A program made the translations under genes and the position numbers. This document shows positions 1 to 5,171 of a DNA stretch of 5,171 nucleotides, piece by piece; positions within the stretch are counted from its first letter, which is position 1, and each line of letters opens with the position of its first letter. Below the pieces are notes generated by a model. The model ran no database searches. It was not told the DNA's origin and saw only the letters and a program-made list of their open reading frames with translations. The stretch is taken from contig CAJUQZ010000013.1 in NCBI GenBank assembly GCA_910588755.1, forward strand, positions 1-5,171, in the 5' to 3' direction. Source of the DNA: an uncultured Lachnospiraceae bacterium (GTDB lineage Bacteria > Bacillota > Clostridia > Lachnospirales > Lachnospiraceae).

Positions 1-171
1 CTGGACAACGTCGTAGAGAACACAACTGCAGCTGAGAGCCAGATCCGTGATACAGATATGGCAACAGAGATGGTGAAGTATTCAAATGCAAACATTCTCT
101 CACAGGCAGGCCAGTCCATGCTTGCACAGGGAAATCAGTCCAACCAGGGTGTACTTAGTCTGTTAGGCTAA
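1..171 (+). CDS. fliC: Flagellin, C-terminal fragment (5' end outside the window)
   Basis: Reading frame 1 is open from the first base to TAA at 169-171 and gives 56 residues. They include ENTTAAESQIRDTDMATEMV and end QSNQGVLSLLG. The motif SQIRDTDMA, the following helix with ILSQAGQSMLAQ, and the VLSLLG end are hallmarks of the conserved flagellin D0 domain. In the family this domain packs with the N-terminal helix to form the inner tube of the filament, and the subunit is exported by the flagellar type III system. Nothing in the visible part is damaged. The ending is typical of Clostridia such as Roseburia. The variable centre, N-terminus, promoter and RBS lie upstream and cannot be judged. 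A strong terminator follows 39 bases later, so this is the last gene of its transcript. The symbol fliC is used for flagellin generally; hag or flaA would be equally valid. Confidence 0.95.
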   Translation: MDNVVENTTAAESQIRDTDMATEMVKYSNANILSQAGQSMLAQGNQSNQGVLSLLG

Positions 172-210
172 TGAATGCTTAGAGGACGTATATTTGAGTA
201 TCTCAATATC

Positions 211-240
211 AAGGCCACCGCATTTTGCGGTGGCCTTTTT
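211..240 (+). terminator. Intrinsic terminator of the flagellin gene
   Basis: AAGGCCACCGCA (211-222) pairs perfectly with TGCGGTGGCCTT (226-237) around a three-base loop, giving a 12-bp GC-rich stem that runs into five T (236-240). This is a textbook strong rho-independent terminator, 39 bases after the flagellin stop. The opposite strand has no T-tract after the stem, so it should act only on plus-strand transcription. A strong terminator fits a very highly expressed flagellin gene and isolates the next gene from read-through. Confidence 0.95.
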
Positions 241-276
241 AAAAGCTAAACTGCTACATCTTTTCACAGCTTCTAA

Positions 277-305
277 TTGAACAAACTGTCTGAAACAGTT
301 ATAAT
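277..305 (+). promoter_or_regulatory. Sigma-A-type promoter of the large unnamed gene
   Basis: A perfect -10 box TATAAT (300-305) sits 17 bases after a -35-like TTGAAC (277-282, four of six matches to TTGACA). Transcription would start near 312. That is only about 20 bases before the ATG at 333 but about 50 before the ATG at 363, which has a purine-rich RBS between. The promoter follows the flagellin terminator, so the downstream gene is probably transcribed alone. No sigma-D (flagellar) consensus was seen here. Confidence 0.75.
284..300. promoter_or_regulatory. Inverted repeat in the promoter spacer, possible operator
   Basis: AACTGT (284-289) and ACAGTT (295-300) form a perfect 6-bp inverted repeat separated by five bases (CTGAA). 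It lies entirely between the -35 and -10 boxes, touching the first base of TATAAT. A dimeric repressor binding here would block RNA polymerase. This placement is typical of bacterial operators, but the regulator is unknown and the repeat is short enough to occur by chance. Confidence 0.35.
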
Positions 306-342
306 AAATATAAATAGCAGTACACAAACCATATGAACGAAT

Positions 343-348
343 GGGAGG
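343..348 (+). promoter_or_regulatory. Probable ribosome binding site that decides the start of the large gene
   Basis: GGGAGG (343-348) is the only Shine-Dalgarno-like sequence near the start of the long frame. It lies downstream of the first in-frame ATG (333) and 14 bases before the second (363). The spacing is longer than the usual 5-10 bases, so initiation at 363 may be modest. Still, the ATG at 333 has no purine-rich stretch upstream at all and lies very close to the predicted transcription start. Confidence 0.55.
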
Positions 349-362
349 TATCAAAGCAAATT

Positions 363-2399
363 ATGACTGAACATACAGACAGCAAAACAATCAGCAAAAT
401 GCTTATTCTGTTGGAAAAGCTGGGGATATCTGCGAAGAACTGCAGGATGGCGGAAGAATATTTAAACGGCGAGGCCGAGGACGGGGTTTTGGACCAGCTT
501 GCGCGAAAGGATCTGTCGGCAGTGCAGCGGCAGATCTCTGACGAGGCGAAGGAACTTTTTGACCAGATTAGAAAAGCCAAAAGCAGCAGGAAAAAGGAAG
601 TGTTTGTGCGCTTTTTCAACGTGGTCTACGCGATCGGGCATGACACCTGCCATCGTCTGTTCTGGTACAACGCGATGGAACGCGGGGAAGCGTACGAATT
701 GTATAAGCGAATGGTTGTATACATCGCCATACACTTAGAATCCCCTGGCTGTCTGTTTCATGATGATTACGACAACCTGCTGCGTATGGTACAGGGTCAG
801 CCCGCAAAATTGTTGGAGGTGCTCCCGGCGCTTAGGGAAGAAGGGGGACTGTATGCAACGGCAGCGCTTGCCATGTATTTTTGCATCAAATATGAAATGC
901 CTGATGAAGTGCCTGCAGAAGACGCGGCGCTTATGGAGGAATATGAGGGAAGTATATTGGAAAGTCTTGATGAATGGCTTGCAGAACAGGGCTGTGCCGC
1001 ACATGATGGTGTCATCGCACAAATCCGTAAAAAGCGGCGGGCAGGCGCTGTCACGGGCAGGATTGAAATGAGTGATATGGATGAGAGAAAAAGGCGCAGA
1101 TTCCGGTTTATCATCAGTCTGGCCTACCTCAACTTCCAGCTTTCCGAAGTGCTGCTGGCGGTCGTCCAGACAGCCGCTGCCATAAATGCGGAGGTGATGC
1201 TCCACTCATTGTTTGATGTTTATATAGGCTGTAAAGGGAGCCGGACAGATGCTTCCGTTATGGGTGTGGATTATGACGGACTGTTCTCTATTGATCCGGC
1301 GGTGTATATCTGTTTTGCAGCATGGGGGCACTATGACCAGGTTCTGGTGCGGCAGCTTGGGAAAAATCGGGAAAGTTTTCTGAAAATCATGGAGCAGGAG
1401 GAATGTCGCAGGCTGGTCCATACATACAACGATTCATGTGGGTATGACACCGCTCCTGACCGTGTGTCTGATTCTGTCGAATGGGTGCTTGATGAGCTGA
1501 AGCAGGTCTTACAGAAAGCAGATTCTACCTTATACGAACAGCTTATTAAAAGTGTAGAGCCAGACTATGAGCCGGTTATCAGGAAGCTGGTGGCAGACAC
1601 GCCGCACGCAGGGCTGGCACAGGCATATCTGCGGGGGCGCTGTAAGTTTGCAGAGCTCGTACCTTATGAGGAGGAGTACTGTGACGGGTTTGCAACGGTT
1701 TATTACACCCTCAAACCGGTAATGCAAAGCTTCAGGAGGCACTGTGAGGATCCGGATTTTATCAACCGGTGCCATGCGTTTGCGGTTCTGGGAAAGTTTG
1801 AGCGCATCAACTATGATTTGGAGGAGGGCGCACTGTCAAAAAAGGACGGTCTTAGTCAGTTTTTTGCAGGTCTTGACAGCGAACAGGTGGGGTTAGCCTA
1901 CCAGCTGCAGGCGTTTGTCCTCTTATACAGGGAAGTGCCCAAGTCTGCAAGAAATTATGACGCGGTTATAGAGAAATATTTCGATGATGTGGAGCCGGTA
2001 TTTTCTAGATTTTTAAATGAAAATGAGGAGGAAACGCAAAAGGCATTTGCCCAGGCAGACCCGGAGGGACGCTGTCTCGGGCTGCATATTTTGGGAAAAG
2101 AGCCGCAAAAATACAGGAAGGAAATTCTGGGTTATGCCAAGGACAGCTCCCGCCTGGTGCTTGGAGAGCTTCGCCGGATTTTGTGCAGACAGAGGGATTG
2201 GGAGGACGATATCAGGGCGCTGCTCAATGGAAAAAAGGCGTCGGTGCGGGAATTGGCAATCCGTGTATTCTTAAACTGGCAGGAGGAGGGAAGCGATTAT
2301 AATGTACTGTTTCAACAGGTCCTTGCGACTGAGAAGAGCGCAAAGCTTGTCACACTGCTGCAAAAAGAGCTGGAACTGCAGCAAAAAACGCAGTCATAA
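363..2399 (+). CDS. Large cytoplasmic helical protein of unknown function with C-terminal HEAT-like repeats
   Basis: The frame runs 678 codons from ATG 363 to TAA 2397-2399; starting at ATG 333 would add ten residues. I chose 363 because the only RBS-like sequence (343-348) lies between the two ATGs. I do not recognise the protein with certainty. There is no signal peptide. The most hydrophobic stretch, about residues 250-275, is amphipathic rather than a clear membrane span. The protein is rich in predicted helices and charged residues. Short aromatic blocks near residues 81-103 (FVRFFNVVYAIGHD, then FWYNAM) look conserved-like. Roughly residues 560-670 have paired-helix HEAT-like character (YRKEILGYAKDSSRLVLGEL; NGKKASVRELAIRVFLNW; TEKSAKLVTLLQKEL). 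The style resembles the region ahead of the DUF4132 domain in long clostridial proteins, but that comes from memory and no DUF4132 domain follows here. HEAT arrays are usually protein-binding scaffolds. The unbroken length and consistent codon use argue for a real gene. It has its own promoter and meets the next gene tail to tail. Confidence 0.88.
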   Translation: MTEHTDSKTISKMLILLEKLGISAKNCRMAEEYLNGEAEDGVLDQLARKDLSAVQRQISDEAKELFDQIRKAKSSRKKEVFVRFFNVVYAIGHDTCHRLFWYNAMERGEAYELYKRMVVYIAIHLESPGCLFHDDYDNLLRMVQGQPAKLLEVLPALREEGGLYATAALAMYFCIKYEMPDEVPAEDAALMEEYEGSILESLDEWLAEQGCAAHDGVIAQIRKKRRAGAVTGRIEMSDMDERKRRRFRFIISLAYLNFQLSEVLLAVVQTAAAINAEVMLHSLFDVYIGCKGSRTDASVMGVDYDGLFSIDPAVYICFAAWGHYDQVLVRQLGKNRESFLKIMEQEECRRLVHTYNDSCGYDTAPDRVSDSVEWVLDELKQVLQKADSTLYEQLIKSVEPDYEPVIRKLVADTPHAGLAQAYLRGRCKFAELVPYEEEYCDGFATVYYTLKPVMQSFRRHCEDPDFINRCHAFAVLGKFERINYDLEEGALSKKDGLSQFFAGLDSEQVGLAYQLQAFVLLYREVPKSARNYDAVIEKYFDDVEPVFSRFLNENEEETQKAFAQADPEGRCLGLHILGKEPQKYRKEILGYAKDSSRLVLGELRRILCRQRDWEDDIRALLNGKKASVRELAIRVFLNWQEEGSDYNVLFQQVLATEKSAKLVTLLQKELELQQKTQS

Positions 2400-2460
2400 C
2401 AAAACAGGTTGCGGCAAGTCTTTTTGGTTAGGTGGGCGTTTTCATAGACGCTTGGAGTCT

Positions 2461-3012
2461 CTAAACGGTTGCCAATCCAGCCACAATGCACTTTGATACG
2501 CCATCGCAGATCGTCTCTGGGAAATCATGCGGCATCTGTTGCGCAATCTTTGTTCGGATTGTCTCTGCTTCATTTTCTTCGCTGTCGATAAAGGCAAGTG
2601 GCAGCAGGAGCAGAAATAATTGCCGCCCATTTTCCAGGGACAATAACTGTTCCACATCACAGTAAGGTATGGTCTGCAGTTTCCAGTGTGGGCCGATGCT
2701 TCCAATCTGTTCATCATTGATAAAATAGAGGATATCGCCCGGGTGAAATTCGATTCTAAGCGTTTTGCCTCCGGGCAGCGCTGTTTCCAGTGTAGTCGGA
2801 TTTTCCAGATAGCCGTCGTTTTCGTCGAGAACACCGTCGTAATATCCGGTGAAGGTATCCCACCAGATTTCAGTCTCCTCTGTATATAGTTCCTGCATAA
2901 GCTCTGACGCGGAGACATCTTCCTCCTCGTCGTAGCCATTTGGAAAACAAGTGCCAAAATAGTTGATCCAGAAAGGAATACAGTCAATGTATTCAAGGTT
3001 TCTTTTATTCAT
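2461..3012 (-). CDS. Small acidic protein of unknown function, possibly immunity-protein-like
   Basis: The gene encodes 183 residues from ATG 3012 to TAG at 2463-2461. The start is set by AAGGAG six bases upstream; an in-frame ATG at 3063 would add 17 residues but has no such site. There is no signal peptide. The N-terminal half is acidic and aromatic (YDEEEDV near 27-33, IWWDTFTGYYDG at 49-60). A compact segment at 88-110 reads EFHPGDILYFINDEQIGSIG then PHW, which suggests beta strands and turns. A hydrophobic run, QLFLLLLPLAFI, spans 131-142; it is too short and too closely followed by acidic residues for a convincing membrane span. This pattern loosely recalls small immunity proteins of polymorphic toxin loci (Imm19-like), but this is a weak recollection and no toxin gene is adjacent. 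It runs tail to tail with the large unknown gene, and the chemoreceptor terminator lies upstream, so it needs its own promoter within about 90 bases. No intrinsic terminator was found in the 61-base gap 2400-2460. Confidence 0.85.
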   Translation of the reverse strand: MNKRNLEYIDCIPFWINYFGTCFPNGYDEEEDVSASELMQELYTEETEIWWDTFTGYYDGVLDENDGYLENPTTLETALPGGKTLRIEFHPGDILYFINDEQIGSIGPHWKLQTIPYCDVEQLLSLENGRQLFLLLLPLAFIDSEENEAETIRTKIAQQMPHDFPETICDGVSKCIVAGLATV

Positions 3013-3018
3013 AGTATA

Positions 3019-3024
3019 CTCCTT
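3019..3024 (-). promoter_or_regulatory. Ribosome binding site of the 183-residue protein
   Basis: The minus strand reads AAGGAG, six bases (TATACT) before the ATG at 3012. This is a near-ideal Shine-Dalgarno sequence and spacing, and it fixes the start at 3012 rather than at the earlier in-frame ATG at 3063. Confidence 0.9.
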
Positions 3025-3025
3025 G

Positions 3026-3041
3026 CATGTGCTGACACATG
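3026..3041. promoter_or_regulatory. Inverted repeat just upstream of the RBS
   Basis: CATGTG (3026-3031) and CACATG (3036-3041) form a perfect 6-bp inverted repeat with a four-base spacer (CTGA). It ends one base before the AAGGAG of the 183-residue gene. GCATG recurs at 3046-3050. It could be an operator, or a small hairpin in the leader RNA affecting ribosome access. An AT-rich stretch further upstream (3051-3060, TATATT/TATTAT on the minus strand) could serve as a -10 box, but no credible -35 box was found. Confidence 0.35.
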
Positions 3042-3099
3042 GTCTGCATGATAATATAATCATAAAAGGCTATGGGTTTGCTGCGGATAATCGTGATGG

Positions 3100-3143
3100 A
3101 AAAAGCCCTGATATGACACACCCATTGTATCATATCGGGGCTT
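3100..3143 (-). terminator. Intrinsic terminator of the chemoreceptor gene
   Basis: On the minus strand AAGCCCCGATATGA (3143-3130) pairs with TCATATCAGGGCTT (3116-3103). The stem is 14 positions with one A-C mismatch around a 13-base loop, followed by a five-T run (3104-3100). It begins eight bases after the chemoreceptor stop codon. It should end chemoreceptor transcription before the next minus-strand gene, making that gene independently transcribed. Confidence 0.88.
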
Positions 3144-3150
3144 CGGCAGG

Positions 3151-4863
3151 TTACTCCGCTGCGGGAAGCTGGAATTTGCTGATGAGGGAATCTAGTGTCA
3201 TAGCCTGTGCGGAGAGCTCCTCGCTCGTCGCGGATGCCTGCTGTGCGGTTGCGGAGTTGGACTGTACGACCTCGGAAATCTGGTTAACGCCCAGCTCGGT
3301 CTGCTTCATGGCCTCTGCCTGTTCGTTTGCAGTCTCGCTTATTTTCTTGGAGGCATTTGCAATGAGCTCGATGCCTTCCACGACGCGGTCAATGGACGCA
3401 TTGACGACATCAGCGGTCTTGCTGCCGTCGGAGATGGCGTTGAGCGAAGTCTCGATTAATGTCCTGGTTTCTGCTGCAGAGTGTGCGCTCTGCTCTGCGA
3501 GCTGGCGGATCTGGTCTGCAACGACCGAAAAGCCCCTCCCGGCCTCACCGGCCCTTGCAGCCTCGATGGAAGCATTTAAGGAGAGCAGGTTTGTCTGCGA
3601 TGCGATGTCCTCGATCTCGGAGATAATGTTGCCAACCTGCTGCGATGCGTCGTTGATGCGCGTCATCGCATCCATCATTGCCTTCATTTCCTTGTGGCTG
3701 CGCTCTGCCTCGTCAGCGTAGGTGCGCGCCTGGTTGTAGGAATCGCCGGCCTGGTTTGCCGTGGCGCGGATATCATCCGAAATGGTGGTGATGGTCGCCT
3801 GCATCTCCTCGACAGCGCCGGCCTGGTCTGTGGCGCCCTCCGCAAGGCTCTGGGAAGCGTCAGCTAGGTTGCTTGCTCCGGCAGCGACCTGGTTGGAAGC
3901 CTCGCTGACAGCGGTCAGGGTTTCAGACATCTGCCGTTTGAGGAGCTTCATCGCAGTCAGAATCGCCTCAAATTCACCTACATACCGGCTGCGGTCCTTG
4001 CTGATCACTGCAAAGTTTGCGTTTGCCATTTCGTCGAGGATCTCCGCCACGTCATGGATGATAAACTGGAGGGAGGATGCCATACTGGTTGTCACACTGA
4101 CCATTTCAGCGAGCTCATCTTTCGTCTCAACCGTCGGGAACGGGGAGGAGAGATCGCCTCTTGCAAAGATATCTAGACGCTGCATAACCTGTGCAAGCGG
4201 TTTTGCGATGCTGTCTGCGATGCCCCGGCCAAGGGAGAGGGCAAAGAGGATTGACGCGGCAATCGCAACGACAATAATGATTGTGAGTATGACAACGACG
4301 ACGGAGAGAGTGCTTGACATGCTCTGTCCACGGTCTACCTTGATGTCCATGATGTCCGTCAGTTCATCATAGATTTCATCGTACATTGGAATCAGGTCGT
4401 TCACGGCCATCTCCTGTGCGCGCAAGGAATCATCAGAATTTGTGGTGGCGCCAAGGGAAACGATTTCCTCCTCGAGTTTCCAGTAGTCTGTGAGCTTGTT
4501 CTTTATGTCATTGTACAGCTTCTTGTTCTCGGACGTAATCATGTAGGACTCGAGATTTGCAAAGTCCCTTGTGAAATTCTCTTTGTAGGAATTGCGGTTC
4601 TGCATCAGCTTGTCAATGGTCGCCTGGTCATCATAGCCGATAATACCGCGCATTGCTGATCGGGTGTCGGCAAACTGTGCCATAGCCTTTCCCACATCAC
4701 CCTGTGCGAATCCGTAATTGACGATCGCTGACGCATAGAGACGCGACATGATGATCATGGTGATCAAAATGATGGCGGATACAGCAGCCATCATACACGC
4801 GATTGTGATGAATGCCCTGATGAGCCGGTCCCTGATTTTGAGGTTGTTCAGGTTTTTTAACAT
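3151..4863 (-). CDS. Methyl-accepting chemotaxis protein (transmembrane chemoreceptor)
   Basis: This 570-residue protein has the full architecture of a classical chemoreceptor. A basic N-terminus is followed by membrane helix 1 (about 17-39). An extracellular, helix-rich ligand region (about 41-183) resembles the four-helix-bundle sensor type. Membrane helix 2 spans about 185-211. A HAMP domain follows (about 211-263, with P222 and the D249-E250-L251 motif), then a second HAMP-like stretch (about 264-310, RYVGEFEAI near 293-301). The long cytoplasmic coiled coil spans about 311-565. Its hairpin tip, EIEDIASQTNLLSLNASIEA (416-435) followed by ARAGEAGRGFSVVA, is the conserved CheA/CheW contact region. 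Likely methylation sites for CheR/CheB are E352-E353 and E548-E549, in Ala/Ser/Glx contexts. The C-terminus QLPAAE lacks the NWETF-type pentapeptide used by some enterobacterial receptors to tether CheR. AAGGAG ten bases upstream supports the ATG at 4863. The ligand cannot be predicted. It is monocistronic by its promoter and terminator. Confidence 0.97.
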   Translation of the reverse strand: MLKNLNNLKIRDRLIRAFITIACMMAAVSAIILITMIIMSRLYASAIVNYGFAQGDVGKAMAQFADTRSAMRGIIGYDDQATIDKLMQNRNSYKENFTRDFANLESYMITSENKKLYNDIKNKLTDYWKLEEEIVSLGATTNSDDSLRAQEMAVNDLIPMYDEIYDELTDIMDIKVDRGQSMSSTLSVVVVILTIIIVVAIAASILFALSLGRGIADSIAKPLAQVMQRLDIFARGDLSSPFPTVETKDELAEMVSVTTSMASSLQFIIHDVAEILDEMANANFAVISKDRSRYVGEFEAILTAMKLLKRQMSETLTAVSEASNQVAAGASNLADASQSLAEGATDQAGAVEEMQATITTISDDIRATANQAGDSYNQARTYADEAERSHKEMKAMMDAMTRINDASQQVGNIISEIEDIASQTNLLSLNASIEAARAGEAGRGFSVVADQIRQLAEQSAHSAAETRTLIETSLNAISDGSKTADVVNASIDRVVEGIELIANASKKISETANEQAEAMKQTELGVNQISEVVQSNSATAQQASATSEELSAQAMTLDSLISKFQLPAAE

Positions 4864-4873
4864 AGCGCTTCTT

Positions 4874-4879
4874 CTCCTT
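4874..4879 (-). promoter_or_regulatory. Ribosome binding site of the chemoreceptor gene
   Basis: The minus strand reads AAGGAG, followed by ten bases (AAGAAGCGCT) to the ATG at 4863. The spacing is slightly long but within the normal range, and the site supports this start, which also keeps the whole first membrane helix. Confidence 0.85.
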
Positions 4880-4911
4880 TTCTGGGATGATAAACTTAAA
4901 AATATATTAAA

Positions 4912-4941
4912 ATTATATAACTTTTGTATATGTTTTGTCTA
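4912..4941 (-). promoter_or_regulatory. Sigma-A-type promoter of the chemoreceptor gene
   Basis: On the minus strand a perfect TATAAT (4917-4912) lies 18 bases after TAGACA (4941-4936), which matches five of six bases of the -35 consensus. Transcription would start near 4905, giving a leader of about 40 bases. The surrounding 4890-4930 region is very AT-rich. I saw no sigma-D (TAAA/GCCGATAA) pattern, so this receptor may not be under the late flagellar sigma factor. Confidence 0.65.
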
Positions 4942-4957
4942 GGCGTGTTTGAGAAAT

Positions 4958-4986
4958 CATTCCTGCCTTTTTGATGGTGTGGAATG
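4958..4986. repeat. Short inverted repeat upstream of the chemoreceptor promoter
   Basis: CATTCC (4958-4963) and GGAATG (4981-4986) form a 6-bp inverted repeat 17 bases apart, and GGAAT is repeated in tandem at 4981-4990. The elements lie 17-50 bases upstream of the -35 box on the minus strand, where an activator or repressor could bind. There is no T-tract to suggest a terminator. The arms are short and chance occurrence is possible. Confidence 0.25.
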
Positions 4987-5007
4987 GAATGCAAAACAAA
5001 TGTTTAC

Positions 5008-5171
5008 CTATTTGTCAGGAAGCGGAATCACGATTTTGAGTGTAAATTTTCCGCCTTCTGATTCAGTACTGCACTGTTTTTCTCCTGTGCAGCCCTTGCT
5101 TTATCCCGGATGATAATGTCCAGAAATTCATTGCCGGTGTGAAGGTACGCCTCATACGCCTGAATCTGGTT
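5008..5171 (-). pseudogene. GHKL sensor histidine kinase remnant, 3' end, ATPase domain apparently deleted
   Basis: On the minus strand, the frame entering from the right edge reads NQIQAYEAYLHTGNEFLDII, continues IRDKARAAQEKN, then has 15 unrelated residues and stops at TGA (5030-5028). The TGNEFLDIIIRDKARAAQEKN part matches in style the helix before the ATP-binding domain of clostridial GHKL (AgrC-like) kinases (typically TGNxxLDxIL..K...C....I). A different frame over about 5098-5008 reads QCSTESEGGKFTLKIVIPLP then DK and TAG. This is typical of the last residues of the same family, whose final strand ends in LxIxIP. In an intact kinase these two pieces are separated by roughly 110-125 residues carrying the N box and glycine-rich boxes; here they are almost joined and out of frame. 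The simplest reading is an internal deletion that removed the catalytic domain. The N-terminal sensor part lies outside the window. It sits upstream of the chemoreceptor on the same strand. A sequencing or assembly error is the alternative. Confidence 0.65.

Noticed and set aside
735..1205. Minus-strand frames inside the large plus-strand gene
   Set aside because: They lack ribosome binding sites, are Cys/His/Arg-rich in composition, and lie within a 678-codon frame with its own promoter.
2400..2460. Possible shared terminator between the two convergent genes
   Set aside because: Only 4-bp pairings (such as GCGT/ACGC and AGAC/GTCT) were found, and none is followed by a proper T-run. I see no convincing intrinsic terminator for either strand.
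2442..2996. Second minus-strand frame of 184 codons overlapping the 183-residue gene
   Set aside because: It has no RBS and a less protein-like composition, while the other frame has an ideal AAGGAG site and a coherent acidic/aromatic composition.
3055..3060. TATAAT on the plus strand as a promoter
   Set aside because: No -35 box lies at the right distance upstream and no plus-strand gene follows.
2963..4372. Long open frames on the plus strand (2963-3721 and 3761-4372)
   Set aside because: They lie opposite the chemoreceptor. Its Ala/Ser/Glu-rich coiled coil naturally gives open antisense frames, and the translations are Ser/Ala-rich and unlike real proteins.
4996..5015. ACAAAT/ATTTGT hairpin at the old kinase stop as a terminator
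   Set aside because: The stem has six pairs with only one GC pair, an eight-base loop and a broken T-run, which is too weak to call.

Overview
The window looks like chromosomal DNA from a flagellated, low-to-moderate GC member of the Clostridia, most likely Lachnospiraceae (Roseburia/Butyrivibrio/Eubacterium-like). The clues are the flagellin C-terminus ending in GVLSLLG, strong AAGGAG ribosome binding sites, TATAAT-type promoters, a clostridial-style chemoreceptor, and the remains of a GHKL sensor kinase of the type common in that family. Taxonomy is inferred from protein style only.

Layout, left to right. (1) Positions 1-171 carry the last 56 codons of a flagellin gene, followed by a strong intrinsic terminator at 211-240. 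(2) A good sigma-A-type promoter at 277-305, with a 17-base inverted repeat in its spacer, drives a 678-codon gene (363-2399, +) for a large cytoplasmic, mostly helical protein. I cannot name it, but its last ~110 residues look like HEAT-type repeats. (3) Convergent with it, after only 61 bases, is a 183-codon minus-strand gene (2461-3012) for a small acidic protein of unknown function with a vaguely immunity-protein-like look. (4) A minus-strand terminator (3100-3143) closes a 570-residue methyl-accepting chemotaxis protein gene (3151-4863, -), which has its own promoter near 4912-4941. (5) At the right edge (5008-5171, -) lies the 3' end of what appears to be a decayed GHKL histidine kinase. 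The helix preceding the ATPase domain is followed almost directly, in another frame, by the typical last residues of the family, so the ATP-binding domain seems to have been deleted.

Functionally, flagellin and chemoreceptor fit a motile cell: the receptor would signal through CheA/CheW to the flagellar motor. The two unknown genes between them each appear to be transcribed alone, and nothing ties them to motility beyond position. No RNA genes, CRISPR arrays or insertion sequences were seen. All gene-free stretches are shorter than 200 bases; what they contain is listed as features or noted in the neighbouring entries. The most notable observations are the kinase remnant, the large unnamed protein that may be only the N-terminal part of a longer family, and the small gene boxed in between terminator and convergent neighbour.
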